Assembly (NCBI GenBank): GCA_001275005.1
Contig: JWZX01002989.1
Location: 1-36,574 of the forward strand
DNA from: Chrysochromulina tobinii
Lineage: Eukaryota > Haptophyta > Prymnesiales > Chrysochromulinaceae
DNA length: 36,574 nt
Direction of reading: 5' to 3'
Below the pieces are notes generated by a model that was not told the DNA's origin, did not search any database, and saw only the letters and a list, made by a program, of their open reading frames with translations. The translations under genes and the position numbers were made by a program. Positions 9,204 through 19,900 of the stretch are shown here, one piece after another. Each line of letters starts with the position of its first letter. Positions within the stretch are counted from its first letter, which is position 1.

Positions 9204-10406
9204 TCACTTCCACAGCTTCTTGAGCGACGTGTTCTTCTCCGAGTCCTTCTTCATCACCTTGGCGACCGCCATCTCGAAGTCGTCCTGCGTCACGTGCACG
9301 CGCCGCTCGCGCAGCGCGAACATGCCCGCCTCCGTGCAAACGGCCTTGGTCTCGGCCCCGGAGGCCTCGTGCATCGACTTTGCAATCTTGCGAAGGTCGA
9401 TGCCGCGGGTCAGGTTCATCTTGCGACTGTGGATGGTGAGAATGTCGAGGCGCGCGTCCTCGTTCGGGTTCGGGAACTCGATCTTGCGATCGATTCGGCC
9501 CGGCCGCAGCAGCGCTTGGTCGAGGATGTCAATGCGATTCGTGGCCATGACCACTTTAATTTGGTTGGTGGCCTCGAAGCCATCCAGCTGGTTGAGGAGC
9601 TCGAGCATCGTGCGCTGGACCTCCGAGTCGCCGCCGGACTCGCCGTCCTGGCGCGCGCCGCCGATCGAGTCGATCTCGTCCATGAAGATGATCGAGGGCG
9701 CATGCTCGCGCGCCATCACGAAGAGCTCCCGTACCATGCGGGAGCCCTCGCCAATGTACTTTTGGACCAGCTCGCCGCCCGAGACACGGATGAAGGTGCA
9801 ATCCGTGTGGTGGGCGACCGCGCGCGCGAGCAGCGTCTTGCCTGTGCCTGGCGGGCCGTACATGAGCACTCCCTTGGGCTGCGCGATCCCTAGAGACTCG
9901 AAGAGCTCAGGATGCTTGATCGGCAGCTCGATCACCTCCTTGATCTCCTTGATCTGCTTGTCGCAGCCGCCAACCATGTCGTAGGTGGAGTCGGGCACCT
10001 TCTCGACCTTCATGAGCGACACGAGCGGGTCCACCTTGGATGGCAACACCAGGTGCAGCGCGTACGAGTCGTTGCGCAGTGCGACGCGGTCATTGACGTT
10101 GAGCTTGCCGATGTCGATCGACTTGTCGATGTCGACGACGTACTTGCCCTCCGGGTGAACCTTGACGAGCACCTTCTTACGCCCCATGATCGCCACGAGC
10201 TCGCCCACGTACGAGCCCGGCTCCTGCAGCAGCGACAGCTCCTCGCGCAGGTGGCGCACCATGGAGTTCAGCTCATTGCGCTGGGCCTCGAGACGACGTA
10301 GGTTTTGTGTGCGCTCGCGCACGATGACCTCGAGCTCCTCGATCTTGGCGGCGTAGTAGTTCTGGATGCCGCCCGAGGCGGACGTTGGCGCCGCCACCTT
10401 GGCCAT
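9204..10406 (-). CDS. RPT6: 26S proteasome regulatory ATPase subunit Rpt6 (PSMC5)
   Basis: 400 aa, intronless, start at ATG 10404-10406 ([13 protein letters not shown]). Rpt6 is one of six AAA+ ATPases in the base of the 19S particle; it unfolds ubiquitinated substrates into the 20S core. N-terminal coiled coil about 15-62 ([20 protein letters not shown]), OB region about 65-125, AAA module from about 145. Walker A GPPGTGKT is at 184-191, Walker [10 protein letters not shown] follows, and the arginine-finger segment [14 protein letters not shown] is intact. The C-terminus [10 protein letters not shown] is typical of Rpt6 rather than other Rpt subunits. The frame continues in phase to another ATG at 10646, adding 80 residues that lack homology to Rpt6; the shorter start fits the family. 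Confidence 0.96.
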   Translation of the reverse strand: MAKVAAPTSASGGIQNYYAAKIEELEVIVRERTQNLRRLEAQRNELNSMVRHLREELSLLQEPGSYVGELVAIMGRKKVLVKVHPEGKYVVDIDKSIDIGKLNVNDRVALRNDSYALHLVLPSKVDPLVSLMKVEKVPDSTYDMVGGCDKQIKEIKEVIELPIKHPELFESLGIAQPKGVLMYGPPGTGKTLLARAVAHHTDCTFIRVSGGELVQKYIGEGSRMVRELFVMAREHAPSIIFMDEIDSIGGARQDGESGGDSEVQRTMLELLNQLDGFEATNQIKVVMATNRIDILDQALLRPGRIDRKIEFPNPNEDARLDILTIHSRKMNLTRGIDLRKIAKSMHEASGAETKAVCTEAGMFALRERRVHVTQDDFEMAVAKVMKKDSEKNTSLKKLWK

Positions 10407-10936
10407 GGTCTTGAAGGGAAAGGGGTCGCGGCGCGGCGGGGAGAGGACGTGTGCCTCTTCACGTGTGCGTCGTGTGAAGTGCGAAAGCGAGGGCGCGTGG
10501 CCAGAGGCACAGTGGATGGGGGTGCAGAGCGAGGGGGAGTAGCTGTTCAACACAACGCGATCGGTCAGCCCACATGATGATGGAGGCAAAAAGACGGCCA
10601 GGGCTCGTTCGACACGACCTGGTGCTCCGCTGCCACCCTCGCTCATGTCTTTATTCTATACTTTTTAGCGATACCTTTAGAGCCCGCACCCGAGTTTCAG
10701 ATTGCGCGCCGCTCGGAAAAGCTGACGGCAATTTTACGCGGCGCGACGTATCAACGTACACGAAATTTTTTCAAATTACTGGACTGAGGACTGAGATCGA
10801 TCTCATGACACTCGTGAATACGATTCGACACGACACTTCACTTTGGGCTGGCGCTCACTGGTAGCCTGCAGCAGCAGTCTCGGCTGCAGCCAGGCTCGGT
10901 TCCGGCTCGCCCGCCGGACCGGCGCAGCAGCTCGCG
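10407..10936. promoter_or_regulatory. Divergent promoter region, Rpt6 and NLR-like gene
   Basis: 530 bp between the start codons. An AT-richer island around 10645-10675 (TTTATTCTATACTTTTTAGC) is the best core-promoter candidate. No clear CCAAT or operator motif was seen. Confidence 0.35.
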
Positions 10937-13900
10937 ATGCGCTTAGTACTCGGGAGTGCTCGGGCGGTCGCCGTGGTGGCCCCGTCGTCGCAGCAGCGCT
11001 CGCTTCAGCGTCTGACGGCGGCCGCGTTGCACAAGACGGCGACGACCAGCATCTTGCGCCACGGCCAGTGGATAGTCGTGGGGGCCACGCGCCCGGAGCG
11101 CGAGGCGGCGGCGCGGGAGGCTGTTCAGGTCGTGAGGCCTTGGCTGCTCTCGGGCGTCGACGCCTCTGCGACCAGCAGCAGCAGCGGCGGCGGCGCCGTC
11201 GACGGCGGGGGTGGCGGCGGCCTTGGCCTCGACCGCCCCCCGTTGTTGAGCTTGCGCGAGGAGCAGAAGCAGGTGATGCTCAACGGCGCCCACGTGATGG
11301 CCAGCGCGATGGGTGCCGTGGCACTCACGGCGACGAGCGCGGCGGAGGCTGCGCGCACGGCGCTGCTCCTGGCCGCCGTCGTTGCACGCCTTGCGCTGGG
11401 CGCAGGCCCGTCCGGTTTGCATGCAACGCTCGAGACGACGCGCGGCCTCCAGTTTGGCGTGGCCAAGGCGAGCGGCAGCTCGTCCGACGAGAGTCGCCAC
11501 GCGCCCAAGCCGCCCAAGCTCGCCATCTCCGCCAAGGACAAGGAGAGTTCGAAGCTCCCAAGCCCACCCCGACCTCCATCGGAGAAGGAGGACAAGACGA
11601 CCAGGAGTGCACCGAAGCTCAACAGCGCGCGCGGCGCGAGGAAGGCGGCGGACAACAACCCTCTAGGCGGCGGCTCCAGTAGCGCGCGCGGAAAGCCTGC
11701 GGAGAAGAAGAAAGAAGGGGGCGTCTCCGAGAAAGGGACCCCCCGCTCCGCCGCCACGTCGAAGCCGTCGGTGTCGCTGCCACCACCCCAAGACGGAAAG
11801 CCGAGCTCCGCTGCGCCGCCGTCGGGGGCCGGCGGAGGCGCCTCTGCTGCGGCCCCAGCGCCGAGCGCGCGTGCCATGTCGGCGCCAAGTGCCAAATCCA
11901 AGGGACCTACGGCTTCCAAGGGCGCGCCTGAGACGAAGAAGCTCGAATTGTATCTCGAGCCGGAGGTGCCCAAGCCGGCGGGGTTGGTGTACCAACCCAT
12001 CCCGCCCTTGCCCGCAAGCATCAAGAAGCCCCCGGGCGTGCCGATCATCTCGCCGGCGGGCACGCGTCCTCGTGGGCGACAGGACGGCGCGCCATCTCGG
12101 CACGATCTCGCACCCACCGATCGGATCGGGTGGGCGCTCCTCTTCAACTGCTTCAAGGCAAAGTTTGAGGTGCGTCCGAGTGCTCCTTTCTGATGGCCCT
12201 ATCCGAGGACCCTTTCTGATGGCCTCCTCTGATGACGAGCACCGATTGGCTCCCTCATCAGGTGATTTCGGGCGACGCGACGCTGCTCTCGGACCACGAC
12301 CCTTTCGATCTCAAGGGACCCAGATCGGGCACGTCGATCGGTCGTATCAAGATCGCCCCTGCGAAGGGGACCCCTCTGGTCGAGCGCGTCGAGTTTTCGA
12401 ACGACTGGCTCCTGGCCGATCTGCATGGCGTTCAGCATGACTACTACCAAGGCGAGGGCACCATTGATCTCAAGGTGGAGTGGCGCAAGGAGACTGGCGG
12501 TGTCGAGTCGATCATGATTCGCGTGACGCCCTGGCTCGCGTACGCGTGCTCGGTTGGGTGCCGCATGCAGCTGCGCAAGCCGGGTGAGGCCGAAGGTCGC
12601 ACGTGCACGGTGCAGCGCGTGCTGCCGGACGATCGATGCGTGGTGCGGGTCGACGGCCTCTCCGGCACCGACCCTAAAAAGGCAGTCGGTTCGGCCGAAG
12701 ACGTGGTCGATGCCTCGCCCTCCACTTGTGTGCCCACATCGAATCGTCGCTACCCGGCGGGCGCGCGCCTGCTCGTGCTGCACGAGGCAGCGTGCTCTGA
12801 CGCGGTCGTCGAAGATTGGGGAGGCCCAATAGGTGTGCTTGGCACGGCGCTCGGCCCCATCCCTCGCAACTGCCCAAGCATGCATGTGCTCACCACGGCA
12901 CCACGTCCCGGCTGGACAGATCCCAAAGAGTGCCCAAGCATGCATGTGCTCACCACGGCGCCACGTCCCGGCTTGACAGATCCCAAGGAGGGCTCGCGGC
13001 ATCGACTCTGGCTCGCCCAGGGCGGCGCCGTCTTTGGCTGGGTCACTTGCAAGACGACAAGCAACATCAACAACCTGATCCCCTCGGGAATGGAACTACC
13101 CGAAACCCTCCCTTCGGAGCTCAACCCGCTCAGCCCGACAGAGGTCACAGTTCCGGCAATTCAGGCCGAGATTGAGTTCACTGTGGGCAGCCTGATGCAG
13201 GTGCGCGCGCCCACCGGCCACGCATGAAGCGCCGTCCCGAGCGTGCGCGCACTCGAAGCGCCGTTCCGAGCGCCCGCATGATGCACTGCTGCTCACCGAT
13301 CCCTCCCCCGCCCTGATTCGGCAGGTGGTCACCCCCCAACCGCTTGTGATGCGTGCGGGCTGCCATCTCTCGACCGCGCGCGTGGGCGTCCTTCCACTCA
13401 AGACGGAGGTCCGTCTGCTTGAGATCCGGATGCACGACGGCGGGCTGCGTGCCCGGGTCGAGAGGGTCGCTGCCGAAGAAGACGCCGTCGTGATCACCGC
13501 CGACCTGAATGATGTGAATCACAGTGTGCAGCGGTTCACCTCTGCCGCAGAGTACGAGTCCGCACGCTGTTCGTACTGTGACGAGGCTCGGAAGCAGCTT
13601 GAGTATGTAGAGGATGCGATCACGGGATCCGACCTGCCCATCGCCGAACAAGTGATCTACGTCAACACGAGCGAGTACGTCGATGCGGCCAAGAACATGC
13701 GTCCCGAATGGAAGGCCATCAAGGAGGGCATCGATATGGTCGAGGTGCGTCTCCAGCCCACGCAACGCCGTCCCGAGCGCTCGAAGCGCCGTATCGAGCG
13801 CCCGCAAGCACCTTGGCATCTGCTCAGCTGATCCGTCCCCTCCCCCCCCTGGAATCCCCCCCCCCCCTGGTTCACCCTGGGTTGGCAGGTGCTCCTCAAG

Positions 13901-16900
13901 GCTTCGAAGCGCCGTCCCGAGGGCATGCACCTGGCGCAGCCCGGCCTGGTGGTCGCCGGCCCAGGCACGGGCACCACCTGGATGGTTCGTCAGATCGTGC
14001 ACTCGTGCGCGACGAAACTCACCGATTCGGATGCGCTGGGTGAGGGCGGCGTGCGCCTCGTTCCCGTGATCGTCTTCGTGCAGCGCATCGTCCGCCTGCT
14101 GCGCGACACGGGCACTGACCCATGGAACGTCGTCAAGAAGCGGCGCATGATGATCTGGTACATTGAGAATGAGTTCCCTGGCAAGTCCATGAAGCTCTTC
14201 CGCGACTGCCTGTGCCAAGCTTACGACATGCGCGCGCTGGTCATCCTAGTGGACGGTGTGGATGAGGCCGCCTCGCTCAGGCTGCATGTCGAGGAGTTCA
14301 TCCACTACGAGCTCGTGCCCAGTGGGAATCGGTTACTGGTCACCTCGCGTCCGGAGGGCATTACCATGCCCTTGTACCTGACCAACTTCGCCGTGGTCTC
14401 GCTCCGTCCGCTGACGGAGAGCCAGCAGCGTCGGGTGGCGCAATCGCAGATGCGCGGATCGGCGTTCTATGAGCACCTGGTCGCCATCACCGCCGCGCGC
14501 AAGCGGCAGGACGAGCTCTGGCAGGAGCACTACCCCACCGAGGCGGTGCGCACGAAGCTCGAGTCAGTCGAATTCACACCGAGCGCGGCCGATTCTACCG
14601 GTCCCTCGCTCTTGATGCGCACAAGCCCGACGCCCAACAGCGACTCGACGCCACCACTCTCCCCCGTGACGCCTGAGCGCAAGAAGATGCAGATCATGAT
14701 GGCCAAGGGCTCCGAAATCGAGGAGCAGACTGCCATTGATACCCTCGATCAAATCATTCGGTCGGTCGCGACCGAGTCGGGCATGGCGCCCGACGACGTC
14801 GAGAATGCGCTGTCGTGGCTTGACGAATCTTCGGCTGACCGCATGCCGCGGAAGATGGAGATGGAGGAGGACATTGCGGCCTTTGCGCGGCTCGAGCTGC
14901 GCGGCGAGGAGATCTACACTGCCGTGCTGATGAAGCTCATCGACGGCGTCGAGGTCGAGATCGTGTATGGGCCCGACCTCGACGAGAAGGAGAAGCAGCG
15001 CCTTGCGGTCTTCGCGCCCGAACGGCTCGCCGCCATGCTCGACAACAAGGCGAAGCTCACGCTGCTGTACCTCGAGAATCGGTTCGCCAAGTTCGACCCA
15101 ACGCACACGCGCGACATTCTGACGTACCTCAAGATGCGTTACAAGGGGCAGACGCTCTCGTGCGAGTTGCAGCTCATCCACACCGAGATCTTGCAGGTGA
15201 CGGAGCGAATGGACACGTACTCGCACCTGCGCTACTTCCGACTGCAGGCCGCTCTCAAGCTCGAGCCAGGTGCCCTCATGCTGCCCCCTGCCGAGCTCGA
15301 CAAGAAGTTCGAAAAGTCGTTGCTCTTTGCCGAGGAGGCGAGTGGCGTGCCCGTGCTGCTCTCCATGTTCGTCCTCATCCTCGTCTCGGGCGCGGATGAT
15401 CTGGCGGCGCTCCCCACCTCGCGCCTCGAGCTGTACCAGACGGCGACGGACTCGGCGCTGCGCCGGCGCATCAAGCGCACGCTGCAGGTGGCGCCTTTGA
15501 TCGCCTCTGATCGCCTTTGATGGCCTCTGAGTGTACTGGGAGGCCATCTGCTTGCATTTCGGCGCACGGTGCAGGGGGGTGCCCTTGATCCTCCTTGATT
15601 GCCATCGATCGCCACTGATGAGCTTCGTCCGTGTGCAGGCGCCCAAGGAGGACCCCGCGGCGCCCAAAATCAAGAAAGATCAGAGCGACCCCGCCAAGCC
15701 CCTGGCGGCGACGGATCCCAAAGTGGCCGAGGCGGCCAAGGCGGCGGAGGAGAAGGCGGCGGCCGAGAAGGCGGCGGCTGAGAAGGCGAAGGCGGAGGCG
15801 CTTCTGGCGCTCGCGGCCCAGGCGGTGGCGACCAAAGCCGACGAGGGGGCCAAAAAAGGCGTCAAGGAGACGCCGAAGGAGAAGGAGAGGAGGGAGAAGG
15901 AGAAGGAGAAGGAGCTGCTGAAAGAGAAGGCGGCCAAGGAGAAAGAGCGAAAGGCGGCTGCCGGCCAGGCAACGCTCAACCTTGCCGGTGCGATTCCGCA
16001 GAAGCTCGAGCCGTTGAAGGGAGAGGAGTCGGTGGTGGCCGTGCATGCCGTCACGATGAAGATCCTCGAGAAGGTGCGCAACGGCGACAACCTTCGCGAC
16101 TCAATCCAGCGCTACGTGCCCGAAGGCAACAAGCTGCGCCCTTGGGTCAAGGCGCTCGTCGAGACGGCCCTCGAGCCGGCCAACTTGTCGGCGCAGCCGT
16201 GCGGTCTGCGGATGCTCCGACGCATTGCCATCGCCAATCAGGAGGCGGGCAGGCGTGAGTTCTCCTCGAAGGACGTGGCGCTCGTGCTCTGCTCACATGG
16301 CGATGAGCTCATCCTGTGGTTGCGGCTCGAGCAGGTGCGTCCACTGATTGCCTCTGATTGCCTCTGATTGCCTCTGATTGCCACCCTAATCTTTGGATGC
16401 GGCACGAGCAGGTGCGCGGATGGCCTCTTGATGGCCTCTTGATGGCCTCTGATGGTCTCTGATGGCCATCTGATTGCCTATAAAGGCGTCTCATCACGCC
16501 TCCTCCTTTGAGCACGGCTCATGAGCAGAACCAAGAGTACGGCGTCGCGCTCATCAAGATGCTCGAGCCACCGACGGACACGCTCCCGGCGGTGTACCAG
16601 TTCAAGCATCTCTCCTTCCAGGAGGGCTTGTTCGCGGAGCATCTGCTCTCCGTCGTCGAGGACCCTTCCTGGACTGGCTGGGATAACGATGTGGTCGCCG
16701 CCGCCTTTTTGAACAACGCGTACATGAACAACACGTGCCGCATCGCGGCCGGCCAGCTGGGCACCTTGCTGGCCAAGCGGCGCAAGGCTTGGAAGTTTTC
16801 GGTCGTTGAAGGCTCAAGTTTGGGCATTGTGGGCCGGCGTGCGCTCTGGTACTTGCTTGAGGGCAACGAGACGCTGCAGATGCTCGACCTGAGCGGCAAC

Positions 16901-19900
16901 GGTGTCGGATTGGAGGACGGCATGGGCATCGTCAACCTGCTCCGCAGCTGCGCGGCGCTCAAATCGCTCGACTTGTCCGACAACAGCCTCGATACCCTCA
17001 AGCGTTCACAGCTCTCGGCTGTGTGCCGCTCGCTCGGTGGGAACGTGAAGCTGACGGAGCTCAACTTGTCGAACAATCGTCTGGGGTCGGACGGCTGCAA
17101 ATCGATCTGCACCGCGCTGCAGGGGTGCATCTCCCTACGCTACCTCGGCCTGAGTCACAACCAACCGATGCGTGAGATGGCGCTCCCGAATCTTCTCCAG
17201 ACTCACAAGTCGCTCACGGACATTTCGATCGTCGAGGCGGACTCGAAGTGGCTCGACAGCCGCGCCAAGGACAACATTGGGCAAGCACTGCTCCAGAACG
17301 AGGGTGGCAAGCTTTCCTTTTGCGAGTGCGACTCGTTTGCGCTCACTCCGGAGACCAAGTCGCTCATCTGGACCTCTTCTCTCCCGGCGGATGCAGTGCT
17401 CCTCGCGGGGGTGCTCAAGACGAACACGACGCTCACCTCGTTCGCGTCGGCGGCGGGCAACAAGCTCAACGACGCGAGCCGCGCCGCTATCGGGCGGGCG
17501 CTGCTCCAGAACAAGAACGGTCGCGTCGGCTTCTGCGACGAGCTCGGACTGCGCGAGGGGGTCAAGTCGACAGAGATCGACCTCTCCACGTCCTTTCACT
17601 CGGTCGAGGCGTTCATGTTGCTCGCGGGCGTGCTGCGCGCCAACCGCACCCTCACGTCGCTCACGATGAACTCGCTCAAGACCGAGCACATCGAGCCGCT
17701 CGCCGAAGGCCTCCGCTCCAACTCGACGCTCGAGATCTTGAGATTGCAATCCTCATCCAACAAGGCCGGCCCGGGCGGCAAGCTCACGGTCGTGACGCTC
17801 CCAATCCAGCTGCTCAACGGTGCGCTCCAGCAGCCGATCATCGACCTCTCCTCCGCGGGCACCCTTTCGCGCGTCTCGTGCGCCGTCGTGGGCGTGCTCC
17901 TCGCCGAGAACAAGACCGTTCAGACCCTCAAGCTTTCCAAGACAGGCCTCGGCTCGGTCGTGCAGGCCGAGGGCGGCAGCATCATCTTCGATCCGCTCTC
18001 GGGCGGGGAGTCGACCCTCTACCAGCTCGACCTGTCGGAGATGGAGCTCGGCGACAACGGCGGGCGCAAGATTTTTGAGGCGCTCCTCACCGGCCGCTGC
18101 CGACGGATCACATCGCTCATCCTCTCGTCCAACGGCCTCTCGGACGAGACCGCGCGCGTGATGCACCAGCTGCTCCAGAATAACGAGGTGTGCACCCTCA
18201 CCTCGCTCGACCTGTCGCACAACATCATCAACGCGGGCATGCTCTCGCGCGCCATCAAGCGCAACACGACGCTCAAGTTCCTCAACGTCAAGGGTTGCGG
18301 GCTGAGCGAAGAGTCGCTCAGCGACATTGGCGACTACCTGCTGGGCGACGACTGCAAGTGCGTGGATGGCCCCTGATGGCCCTTGACGGCCCCTGATGGC
18401 CACTGATGCCCTCTGGTGCCCACTGATGCCCGCTGATGCCCACTGATGCCCACTGATGCCCACTGATGCCCACTGATGATGGCTGATGGCTGATGATGGC
18501 TGATGATGGCCGCTGACGAGCTCTGATTGCGCCCATCATCAGGTGCCGACTGGGCCAGATCCGATGTGATCTGTTCGAGATCGAAGACGGAGCGACGCAT
18601 CTCGAGCTCATCTCACGCAAGCTCTCGGTCGCCACCTCGCGCGTCCTCTTCGGAGTGCTCAAGCACAACACGTCACTCAAATCCGTCTCCATCCTCGGCT
18701 GCGGCATCGACGCCGAGGGCGCCAAGGCGCTCGAGATGGCGCTCTCGACGAACACCTCGATCACGCTCATCGACTTGTCAGGTAACAAGATCCACACGAG
18801 TTCGGAAGGCGTCCAGGCCCTCACGCGCGCCGTCGAGCGCAACAAGCGGCTCGAGAAGATGATCCTCGACGGGCCCGGCTCCGATCTCGTCTTCAAGGAG
18901 CTCCGCGTCGCCGCGCACCTGAACATGAACGGGAAGCGGCTGCGGCTGCTATCGGGGCGCCGTGATGGGCGCCCTCGTCGCCCCGAACCTCAACCTCACC
19001 GATTTGAACCTCGAGAACAACGAATGCCTCGGACCGGTGGGCGCGAACGCCATCGCGGTCGCCCTCACGCAGCGCCAGTCGACGCTCAAGTACCTCAACC
19101 TCGCCGAATGTGGTCTCGCCGGATCCAGCTCTTGGGAGATCACGACGGCGCGCTCGGAGCGCTCAGCTACTGGCGAGGACGACGAGCCGGTCGGCGGCGC
19201 TCGGAAGGAGGACTTCCTTGAGCCCGAGGCGCCCCTTAAGCGTGAGAAGCGCGTCAAGAACGTCACCAACGCCACCAACGCCACCAAAGGGTCGAAGAGC
19301 GATGCCAAGGTGGACGAGAAGCCCCTCGAGTTCGATAAGTTCAAATCGGATCTGGATATCAAGACGCGCGCGCAGCTGACCGAGCTCATGGTCTCCATTG
19401 GCCAAATCTCGACCCTCGAGTCGTTGACGCTCGACAAGAACGCTCTCGCGGACGCCGAGTCGGCGCTCCTCACCCCGATCGGAAAGCTCTACAATCTGCG
19501 CTCGCTCTCGCTCTGTGGGAATCGTCTGACCGAGGTGCCCTCTTCCATCGGCTCCTTGCGCTCTCTGCAGGAGCTGTTGTTGCGCTCGAACCAGCTCAAC
19601 GAGCTTCCGAACGCCTCGATCGGGCTCCTCGGGTCCCTCGAGAATCTCGATCTCAAAGGCAACCAGCTCACGTACCTGCCCGACTCGATCGGGCAGCTGC
19701 GCACTCTCAAGTCGCTCGATGTGTCCGAGAACAAGCTGACCGAGCTACCGGCTTCCTTCGGCCTGCTTCGCGACACGCTCAAGCTGTCCGTCTCGCGCAA
19801 CCCGCTCCAACGCCCGCCCCTCTCGGTCGCGCGCCAGGGCATCGATGCGATCCGTCGCTACTTCAATGAGCTCAAGAAGAGCGGATCGACGACGAGCCGC

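Noticed and set aside
9126-9893. 255-codon plus-strand frame opposite Rpt6
   Set aside because: Complement of a highly conserved ATPase; Leu/Arg/Asp-rich with no motif.
14564-15673. 369-codon minus-strand frame opposite the NLR-like gene
   Set aside because: It mirrors GC-rich coding sequence, crosses an intron, and has a composition of Leu/Arg/Val/Glu with no domain.
18655-19221. 188-codon ORF continuing in the first frame past the frameshift
   Set aside because: After about 18955 it loses LRR spacing, while the +1 frame carries perfect LRR motifs.
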